A program made the position numbers and the translations under genes. Under the pieces are notes generated by a model. The model was not told the origin of the DNA. It saw only the letters and a program-made list of their open reading frames with translations, and did not search any database. Shown here piece after piece: positions 43,053 through 48,740 of a stretch of 48,740 bases of DNA. The stretch is from Kribbella antibiotica. Its GTDB lineage: Bacteria; Actinomycetota; Actinomycetes; Propionibacteriales; Kribbellaceae. Where the stretch lies: NCBI RefSeq assembly GCF_004349055.1, contig NZ_SMKX01000056.1, forward strand, positions 1 to 48,740, read 5' to 3'. Positions within the stretch are counted from its first letter, which is position 1. Every line of letters begins with the position of its first letter.

Positions 43053-44690
43053 TCAAGCCTTCGGTTCGGCCGGCGGGCCCGCTGGGGTCGGCGGCGCCTT
43101 CAGCCGGAAGACCCAGAACTGGCCACCGACGGCGTACAGGTGCCCGGCCTCCGGCACGTGGCCGTAGAGCGAGGCTGCGGCCGCGTTGTAGCCCTTACCC
43201 TCGGCTCCCCACGGACCGACGTACAGATAGGTGTGGCCAGGCCCGTTCAGGATGTCACCCGGCTTCATCCCGCCAGGCGGCACGGCGTGCCAGAAGTCGT
43301 ACTTGCCGGAGTTCTGCATGTAGTCGAACTGCACGCCGGTCGAGACCTTCGGGAATTTCGGGTCCGCGCCGCTCATGTGCATCACGGTCGCGACGAACCG
43401 GCCGCAGTCGGTGTAGGCGCGCAGACCGCCCGGGTCGTTGTACTGCTTCATCGCGGCGACATACTCGGGCTTCGCCACCGTCGCGTCCGACGCGTTCGTG
43501 CCGAGGCCGTCGTGCCCGTCGGTGGGCCAGGCCAGCTTCATCGCGACCGCGGCGATGTTGCCGCTGCCCGCCGAACAGCTGGTGGCCGGGCCGGACCCAG
43601 GCACGCCGGTGCCGCCCTTGTACAGCTCGAACACCTTGCGGGCCGAGGTCTTCCGCACCCCGTACGTCGGTGCGTTCGGGTTCTCGTGACCGGCGAAGCG
43701 CTCGTACAAATGGCCGAACGCGTAGGCCGCGTCCTCCGGCGTGGTGGCCGCGTGCAGGCCCTGACCTGCGGCCTTCTCCGGTGAGACGGTCTCGCCGGCG
43801 AGCTGCCGGCGCAGGAAGTCGAGCTGGTAGGCGAGCGTCTCGATCTGCTCGTAGGGCACGCCACCCTTGCGCGAGTTCGAGATGATCTTGCTGGCCGGTG
43901 TCCACTGGACGATGCCCCAGCCGAGCGAGTTGCCCTCGGCGTCCTTGGCCTTGGTCTGCACGGTCTCGGCGGTGTTCTGCAGCCGCATCGGCTTCACCGC
44001 GGACTCGTGGATCATGTTGCCGACGATGCCGGCGGCCTGCTCCTTGGTGTATCCGCTGGAGACGAAGTAGTTGAACGCCTGCTGCTGCTCGTTACTGCCG
44101 ACCAGAGGCCCGCCGGCACCACAGCCACAGTCGCCGCTGTCGCCACTGGGACCGGTGGCCTCGTCGCCGAAGGAGTCCACCCCGGGGTCGATGGCAACGA
44201 GCTTGCCTTCGCCCTTTTCGTTCCCCTCCGCGACCCAGAGCGCGAAATGCAGGTGCGGGCCTTTGGCGCCGTCCGCCTCGTCGCCGGAGCCGGAGGTGCC
44301 GATCTGGTCGCCGCGGGCCACCTTGGTGCCGACCTTGGCGGTCAGATCGGTGAAGTACTGGTAGCGGTACTGGACACCCTTCTCGTGCTCGATCCAGATC
44401 TCGTTGTCGGCGTTCTTGATCACCGTCCCGGAGTCCACCGCGACCACCGGGGACTTCAGCGGGACGTTGAAGTCGAGGCCCTCGTGCTTGTCCTTCTTGA
44501 AGGGCACGTCGACCTTCTGCGAGGTCGTCGGCCAGGAGAACGCCTTGCCGCCGCCACTCGGCGGGCCACAGTCGCTGGCGTCGGCCGGGAGACTCATCAG
44601 GCTGCCGACCATCAGCGCCACGACGATGATCAGTGGCAGAAAGACCGTCACCAGCACACCGCCCAGGATCAGCGGACCTTTGTTCTCCAT
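43053..44690 (-). CDS. Three-module cell-wall hydrolase
   Basis: 545-residue exported protein. A membrane helix (residues 8-32) leads to an M23-like domain (about 55-170) with H69-x-x-x-D73 and H146-L-H148. The fourth M23 position, usually in a YxHLS segment, reads YQYFTDL here, so this domain may be partly degenerate. Then comes a phage-tail-lysozyme-like domain with catalytic-type E229 (NMIHESAV) and GWGIVQW, and a C-terminal NlpC/CHAP-like domain with C429 (TDCGRFVA) and H486 (GPGHTYLY). ATG 44688-44690 follows GGAGACC. Domain order is that of conjugative or phage-like wall hydrolases. Confidence 0.8.
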   Translation of the reverse strand: MENKGPLILGGVLVTVFLPLIIVVALMVGSLMSLPADASDCGPPSGGGKAFSWPTTSQKVDVPFKKDKHEGLDFNVPLKSPVVAVDSGTVIKNADNEIWIEHEKGVQYRYQYFTDLTAKVGTKVARGDQIGTSGSGDEADGAKGPHLHFALWVAEGNEKGEGKLVAIDPGVDSFGDEATGPSGDSGDCGCGAGGPLVGSNEQQQAFNYFVSSGYTKEQAAGIVGNMIHESAVKPMRLQNTAETVQTKAKDAEGNSLGWGIVQWTPASKIISNSRKGGVPYEQIETLAYQLDFLRRQLAGETVSPEKAAGQGLHAATTPEDAAYAFGHLYERFAGHENPNAPTYGVRKTSARKVFELYKGGTGVPGSGPATSCSAGSGNIAAVAMKLAWPTDGHDGLGTNASDATVAKPEYVAAMKQYNDPGGLRAYTDCGRFVATVMHMSGADPKFPKVSTGVQFDYMQNSGKYDFWHAVPPGGMKPGDILNGPGHTYLYVGPWGAEGKGYNAAAASLYGHVPEAGHLYAVGGQFWVFRLKAPPTPAGPPAEPKA

Positions 44691-44765
44691 CCTGGTCTCC
44701 TCGCGGTGTCGGGGCGGCAACTACACCGCAGATCCTCCCCTAAATCGAGGTCATCGTGTCGTGAG

Positions 44766-44774
44766 TTATCCACA
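44766..44774. other. DnaA-box-like motif
   Basis: TTATCCACA, preceded by GAG and followed by GG exactly as at 25496-25509. It lies in the 144-bp gap between the wall hydrolase and the divergent GntR gene. No replication function is implied. Confidence 0.4.
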
Positions 44775-44834
44775 GGTTGCCGCATCCACCGTGCCGCACG
44801 CGACAATGGCGGCGGATTGGAAGAGAATCTACCT

Positions 44835-45512
44835 ATGTACGAACGGCTGCGGGTAGACCGCTCGACCACCGTGGACCGGGTGGTCGACGCGCTGCGCTCC
44901 GCGCTGTTCGCCGGCGACCTCGAGCCCGGTACGCCGCTGCGCGAGCAGCCGCTGGCCGAGGCACTGGGCGTCGCCCGCAGTACTGTCCGCGAGGCGATGA
45001 CGATGCTGGTCACCGAGGGGCTCGCGATCCGCGAGCCGAACAAGGGTGTCAGCGTCGCGATCCTGCACCCGGCCGCGGTGGCCGATATCTGCAACGCCCG
45101 GTTCGTCCTCGAATCGGCCGGGGTTCGGGCCTGGTTCGACGCCGACGACCTGGCCCGCGAGCGCGTCCGCAAGGCGATGCGGACCTTCGCCGCGACCGCC
45201 CAGGACGGCGCCGACCCCGAAGCGATGACCGAGACCCACCTGGCCATCCACCGCAGCCTGGTCGCACTGACCGGCAGCGAGCGCCTGATCGCCACCCAGG
45301 ACTCGATCACCGGTGAAGCCCGGCTCGCCCTGGCCCGGGTCGATGCCCTCCGCCAGGACGCCCGGCAGCAGGTCGCCTCGCACCGCAAGCTGATCCGGCT
45401 GCTGGAGCGCGGCGACCTCGACGAGTGCGTCGAGGAGCTCCGCCGCCACCTGGCCGGCGCCGAAGAGTCCCTGCTCGAGGCCATCGCCACCCCTTCACGC
45501 GACGCTACTTAA
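44835..45512 (+). CDS. GntR regulator, FCD type
   Basis: 225 residues: a GntR winged helix (about 15-80; DALRSALFAGDLEPGTPLRE, GVARSTVREAMTMLV) and an FCD domain (ETHLAIHRSLVALTGSE, then SHRKLIRLL with its His). It converges with the dehydratase gene, overlapping it by four bases, and is divergent from the wall-hydrolase operon. Could control either neighbour; binding sites unknown. ATG 44835 is preceded only by a poor AGAGA. Confidence 0.88.
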   Translation: MYERLRVDRSTTVDRVVDALRSALFAGDLEPGTPLREQPLAEALGVARSTVREAMTMLVTEGLAIREPNKGVSVAILHPAAVADICNARFVLESAGVRAWFDADDLARERVRKAMRTFAATAQDGADPEAMTETHLAIHRSLVALTGSERLIATQDSITGEARLALARVDALRQDARQQVASHRKLIRLLERGDLDECVEELRRHLAGAEESLLEAIATPSRDAT

Positions 45513-46723
45513 GCGGGATCGGCCCAGTCGGTGTTGGGGAGCAGCGGATACCAACCCGGGCGGGCCGGATCCCGGTCGTACGGATAGTTGCCGAGTTCGC
45601 GGTAGAGAGCGGCGTACTCGGCGAGTTTGTCCCGGTCGAGCTCGACGCCGAGCCCGGGCCCGGCTGGTACGGCGATCGCCCCGTCGACGTACGGAAGCTT
45701 GCCTCCGGCAATGATGTCGTCGCGCAGATGGTGATAGTGCGCGTCGGCCGCGAAGGAAAGATTCGGTACGACGGCGCCCAGCTGCAGCATCGTTGCCAGC
45801 TGGATGCCGAGTTCGCCGGACGAGTGCACGGCGATGCCGAGCTGGAAGGTCTCGCAGACACCGGCCGCTTTCACACACGCACGAATACCGCCCCAGAAGG
45901 TGGTGTCCAGCAGAATGACATCGACCGCCGGGTCGCGGACGTTGGCGGCCAGCTGCTCGAAGTTGACCACAACCGTGTTGGTAGCAAGGGGAATCCGGGT
46001 CTTCTCGCGGACGCGGCGCATCCCGTTGAGGCCCCAGGTCGGGTCCTCGAGGTAGTCGTTGTCGAGGTCTTCGATCGCGCGGGCGAAGCGGATCGCCTCC
46101 TCGACGCTGAACGCACCGTTCGGGTCGAAGCGGACTCTGTGCCCGGGGAACGCTTCGGCCAGCGCGCGGAAGCAATCCCGCTCGTAGTCCGGTGGGAACA
46201 CTCCGCCCTTGAGCTTGTGCACGCTGAAGCCGTGCTGATCGACCAGCTGTTTTGCATGGGCGACCAACTGGTCAGCAGTGCGGATCTCACCGGTGCCGTC
46301 CTCGTTGGCATGCCTGAAGAACAGGTAGCTCGCGAACGGCACCCGGTCGCGCACTTTGCCGCCCAGCAACTCATGCACCGGTACGCCGAGTGCCCGGCCC
46401 TGCAGGTCGAGACAAGCGAACTCGATCGCCGCCAGCAGTTGCGTGCGGTTGTTATAGAGGCTCGCCGTCGGGTTGGCGAGCATCCAGCGCAACGCCTCGG
46501 TCCTGGCAGGGTCATGGCCGACCAGGTAGGGCTTGAGCCCTTGGATGGCATCCTCGGCGCTCTGGCCGCCGCCACCCAGTTCACCTAGGCCGATCAGACC
46601 GTTGTCAGCCTCAACCTCGACCACCGTCCGGACGAACCGCCCCCAGTGCGCGCCGTTGCTGTGCCGCAGCGGCGCCTCCAGCGGGACAGTCACCGTGGTC
46701 GCCCGGATATCAACGATTTTCAT
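45509..46723 (-). CDS. Enolase-superfamily dehydratase (glucarate dehydratase-like)
   Basis: 404-residue enolase-superfamily enzyme. The catalytic K170-L-K172, metal ligands D200, E226 and N249, and D273/H300 (AVHSSGELG) match the glucarate-dehydratase subgroup, where the third metal ligand is Asn. It probably dehydrates an aldaric or aldonic acid. The N-terminal capping domain has GELGGGGQSAEDAI. Its ATG is overlapped by the GntR gene upstream by 14 bp, so the two form one unit and the GntR protein most likely controls it. Confidence 0.85.
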   Translation of the reverse strand: MKIVDIRATTVTVPLEAPLRHSNGAHWGRFVRTVVEVEADNGLIGLGELGGGGQSAEDAIQGLKPYLVGHDPARTEALRWMLANPTASLYNNRTQLLAAIEFACLDLQGRALGVPVHELLGGKVRDRVPFASYLFFRHANEDGTGEIRTADQLVAHAKQLVDQHGFSVHKLKGGVFPPDYERDCFRALAEAFPGHRVRFDPNGAFSVEEAIRFARAIEDLDNDYLEDPTWGLNGMRRVREKTRIPLATNTVVVNFEQLAANVRDPAVDVILLDTTFWGGIRACVKAAGVCETFQLGIAVHSSGELGIQLATMLQLGAVVPNLSFAADAHYHHLRDDIIAGGKLPYVDGAIAVPAGPGLGVELDRDKLAEYAALYRELGNYPYDRDPARPGWYPLLPNTDWADPA

Positions 46724-47399
46724 TGAGCACCTTCAGAACGCCGTCCAGGTGCGCACGGGTCAACTGCTCAGCCAGTACGGCGTCGCCAGCCCGGACCGCG
46801 GCCAGAATCGCCCGATGCTCGGCCAGGTCGGTCTCCCGGTCACCGTGGATGATTTGGATCTCCAACTGCTCGCGGACGTTCACTACTGTCACCGACTCGA
46901 CCACCTCGGCCAGCGTCGCGTTCCCGGACGCCTGCGCCAGGGCGCGATGGAAGTCCATGTTTGTCGCTGTCAGCCGGTCGTGGTCGCCTGCTGCGATCAG
47001 CTCCGCGGCTTTGGCGAGATGTTCGTCCAGCCGAGCCAGTGCGGCTTCACTGCGCATTTGAGCAGCCAGTGCGGCGATCGGCGGCTCCAGCAGCGCCCTG
47101 GCCTGCACCAACTCGACCAGTCGCTCGGCTGTCGGCTTGAGCGCGAGCGGGTTCGCCAGAACGAGCCTTCCGACGTTAGGACCGACGTACACGCCGGAAC
47201 CGTGCCGGAGCGCGACCGCACCGGTCGCCTCGAGCCGGCGCAACGCTTCCCGCACCGTCGGTACGGCGACCTGGAACCGCGCGGCGAGCGCCCGCACCGA
47301 CTCGAACGGGTCGCCGGGCGCGAGCTTCCGATCGGCGATCAACTCCAGCATCGATGAGGCGAGATCGTCAAGCAGACTGCGGCGGATGACGGCTGGCAT
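46710..47399 (-). CDS. GntR regulator of the dehydratase operon
   Basis: 229-residue GntR/FCD protein, of the DgoR/UxuR-like set: winged helix at about 10-75 (LASSMLELIADRKLAPGDPF, VAVPTVREALRRLEATG), FCD domain with NMDFHRALAQASGN and EHRAILAAV. It overlaps the dehydratase start by 14 bp, and a palindrome at 47405-47415 lies right at its own start, fit for self-repression released by the sugar acid. Confidence 0.88.
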   Translation of the reverse strand: MPAVIRRSLLDDLASSMLELIADRKLAPGDPFESVRALAARFQVAVPTVREALRRLEATGAVALRHGSGVYVGPNVGRLVLANPLALKPTAERLVELVQARALLEPPIAALAAQMRSEAALARLDEHLAKAAELIAAGDHDRLTATNMDFHRALAQASGNATLAEVVESVTVVNVREQLEIQIIHGDRETDLAEHRAILAAVRAGDAVLAEQLTRAHLDGVLKVLNENR

Positions 47400-47404
47400 G
47401 TAAT

Positions 47405-47415
47405 TGATCTGATCA
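47405..47415. promoter_or_regulatory. Candidate GntR autoregulatory operator
   Basis: Palindrome TGATC T GATCA flanked by AAT and CTT, five bases before the GntR start at 47399. Matches the shape of FadR-type GntR sites in size and position. Confidence 0.5.
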
Positions 47416-47501
47416 CTTGGTCATTTTCGTGTCAATACTTCAGGGTCGACTCAGGGCGTGTACGGAGCGTGCGGCAACCAGGTGAGTGGAAGGATCAAGA
47501 C

Positions 47502-47888
47502 ATGAAGAATCTGATCATCCGGCTGCTCGCCAACGCGGTCGCCCTGGCCATCGCCGCCTGGCTCGTCGGCGGCATCACCCTCGAGGGTGCGACCAGGAGC
47601 AAGCAGATCGTGACGCTGCTGATCGTCGCCGCGATCTTCGGCATCGTGAACGCGATCGTGAAGCCGATCGTCAAGCTGGTGTCCCTGCCGCTGCTGATCC
47701 TGACGCTGGGGCTGCTCACCTTCGTCATCAACGCCGCGATGCTGGCGCTCACCTCGTGGATCACCGGCAAGCTCGACGTCCAGTTCCACGTCGCCGGCTT
47801 CTGGCCCGCACTCTGGGGCGCCCTGATCATCAGCGTCGTCGGCATGATCATCAACGCCGTCCTGCCCGACAAGGCCGAACTGCGCTGA
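47502..47888 (+). CDS. Phage-holin-family small membrane protein
   Basis: 128-residue, four-helix membrane protein of the PF04020 type (phage holin family four-helix proteins, widespread in bacteria as chromosomal genes, most not phage-derived). LLANAVALAIAAWLVGGITL starts the first helix; later KPIVKLVSLPLLILTLGLLTF and NAAMLALTSWITG. ATG 47502 follows GGAAGGA; the frame from 47469 is longer but lacks this. It overlaps the phosphatase start, suggesting coupling. Confidence 0.8.
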   Translation: MKNLIIRLLANAVALAIAAWLVGGITLEGATRSKQIVTLLIVAAIFGIVNAIVKPIVKLVSLPLLILTLGLLTFVINAAMLALTSWITGKLDVQFHVAGFWPALWGALIISVVGMIINAVLPDKAELR

Positions 47889-48325
47889 GGTTCGTAGAGG
47901 TCGTGTGCACCGGCAACATCTGCCGGTCACCGATCGGCGAAGTCGTGCTGCGCGCGAAACTCGCCGAGGCCGGGATCGACGACGTCACCGTCACCAGCTC
48001 CGGTACCGGCGGCTGGCACGAAGGCGACCCGATGGACTCCCGCGCTCGGGCTGCCTTACGACGACACGGGTACGACGGCCGGTCGCACCGTGCGCGTGAG
48101 TTTCGGCGCGAGTGGTTCGGGGATCGCGATCTCGTTCTCGCGATGGATTCCGGTCATCTGGCTGCGCTGAACCGCCAGGCTCGCGGGCTTGGCGACGTAC
48201 CGATCGAGCTGTTCGCGGAGGCCGACGTACCGGATCCGTATTACGGCGAGGATGCCGGTTTCGATGCTGTGCTGCTGCAGATCGAAACCGCCGCTGATGG
48301 GTGGGTTGCTCGCCTTCGTGCGTGA
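47885..48325 (+). CDS. Low-molecular-weight protein tyrosine phosphatase, CTG start
   Basis: Arginine-phosphate or tyrosine phosphatase of 146 residues, the family length. P-loop C8-T-G-N-I-C-R14-S is at the start, and the general-acid Asp is in VPDPYYG. The holin-family gene ends TGA at 47886-47888. In this frame no ATG, GTG or TTG gives the first beta strand: the only GTG (47903) would leave just one residue before the P-loop Cys. CTG 47885-47887 gives RFVEVV before the Cys, exactly as in relatives, and forms CTGA with the upstream stop. I therefore call a coupled CTG start. Confidence 0.75.
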   Translation: MRFVEVVCTGNICRSPIGEVVLRAKLAEAGIDDVTVTSSGTGGWHEGDPMDSRARAALRRHGYDGRSHRAREFRREWFGDRDLVLAMDSGHLAALNRQARGLGDVPIELFAEADVPDPYYGEDAGFDAVLLQIETAADGWVARLRA

Positions 48326-48613
48326 TGGTTGCTCGCCGCTCCGGACAGGCCGGGCACGTTGTCTGTGGCTGGTCGCCGCGGCGGCCGCGTTACATAAAGA
48401 GCTTGGCTGAGCCCGGCGCAGGGTTGAGGTACTGGCGAGGCCGGTGATCGCGCTCGCGCCGATTGAGGTGCTCGCTATGGTTGCGGCCGGTAGTGGGGAT
48501 GCCTTGAACGTGACCCTCCGCTGTGGTGAAAAGCGCTGGCAAGGAGGCGTGAGGTGCTGCCGCGCCCGGCTGGACTCGCCGACCCTCACTACGCGTGAAC
48601 TTTTCGGCGTATA
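48326..48613. other. Intergenic region before the insertion sequence
   Basis: No supported gene. The minus-strand frame here has no recognisable product. Small plus-strand frames break several times. It may be a decayed gene tail cut by the insertion sequence, but I cannot show what it was. Confidence 0.4.
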
Positions 48614-48740
48614 GAGGCTGTTGCAGAATCGGCGTGGTGTTGGACTGTAACCCGGTGGGTGTTCGATTATTGGGTATGGCGAATGCGTATCGGCTGGTTG
48701 ATCGTGGTCAGGGGTTCTTGTTGCCGCCGGACATGTCTGA
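48614..48740 (+). mobile_element. Left end of an IS1182-like insertion sequence (cut by the window)
   Basis: GAGGCTGTTGCAGAATC at 48614-48630 looks like the terminal inverted repeat of an IS1182/IS5-related element. It precedes a transposase start at 48676. The other end lies outside the window, so the repeat pair and target duplication cannot be checked. Confidence 0.6.
48676..48740 (+). CDS. Transposase, N-terminal fragment
   Basis: Twenty-one codons are visible: MANAYRLVDRGQGFLLPPDM and the next residue. DRGQGFLLPPDMS is the near-universal start of IS1182-family DDE transposases, which go on with EWLPE. The gene runs off the window edge, so intactness is unknown. Confidence 0.65.
   Translation, partial: MANAYRLVDRGQGFLLPPDMS

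Noticed and set aside
48056..48589. 177-residue minus-strand frame
   Set aside because: Mostly antisense to the phosphatase; Ser/Ala/Arg-rich, no binding site.
48326..48613. Possible fructosamine-kinase remnant after the phosphatase
   Set aside because: Short fragments faintly recall the family but break frame several times; not enough to call.

Overview
The window is high-GC DNA with dense, mostly actinobacterial-type genes: GTG starts, ATGA/GTGA overlaps, an XRE/DUF5753 plus DUF397 pair, a BTAD regulator, DrrAB-type export, mycothiol-type DinB enzymes and a sugar ABC importer without its own ATPase. Protein family content suggests a soil actinomycete of the Propionibacteriales, perhaps Kribbella-like; this assignment is inference from family resemblance, not from a marker gene. 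No rRNA, tRNA or CRISPR array was seen.

Layout. 1-296 is a palindrome-rich direct repeat. 297-1919 is an unknown protein. 2060-5176 (minus) is a solute-binding protein plus two permeases for sugar uptake, with a candidate palindromic operator upstream. 5385-8067 (minus) holds an alcohol dehydrogenase, a flavin-reductase-like protein and a DUF397/XRE pair, facing two small plus-strand genes (8240-8985). 9009-13689 is a partial phenylacetate block: paaN facing paaI-pcaF-paaK. 13706-16624 has an Lrp regulator facing a DUF2000 gene, then a cysteine-containing leader peptide ahead of two tandem DinB genes, then a TetR regulator. 16611-19856 is a large BTAD/ATPase/TPR regulator, divergent from a beta-lactamase-fold hydrolase. 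21483-25388 (minus) carries DrrAB-type export, an MFS transporter and a GntR regulator.

25684-33789 is a secretion-oriented stretch: a subtilase, an alpha-galactosidase with two NPCBM domains, and a thermolysin-family protease, with a drug/metabolite transporter and a membrane-anchored Gly/His-tailed protein between them. 34233-37702 (minus) is a three-gene 2-oxo acid dehydrogenase (E1 alpha, E1 beta, E2). 38085-39032 is an EamA transporter broken by one in-frame TGA. 39541-40149 is a secreted protein made of two homologous repeats. Next come an aromatic aminotransferase, an arginine-deiminase-fold hydrolase behind a long perfect palindrome, a three-module cell-wall hydrolase with a PEGA-like membrane protein, two GntR regulators flanking an enolase-superfamily sugar-acid dehydratase, a small membrane protein, a low-molecular-weight tyrosine phosphatase that seems to start at CTG, and, at the right edge, the first bases of an IS1182-like insertion sequence.

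The most unusual items are the leader peptide with a hairpin that masks the next ribosome binding site (14754-14831), the TGA inside the EamA gene (38451-38453), the CTGA stop/start at 47885, the hairpin family shared by 14651-14713 and 21351-21417, and the divergent locus around 8.1 kb with a resolvase-like small protein.
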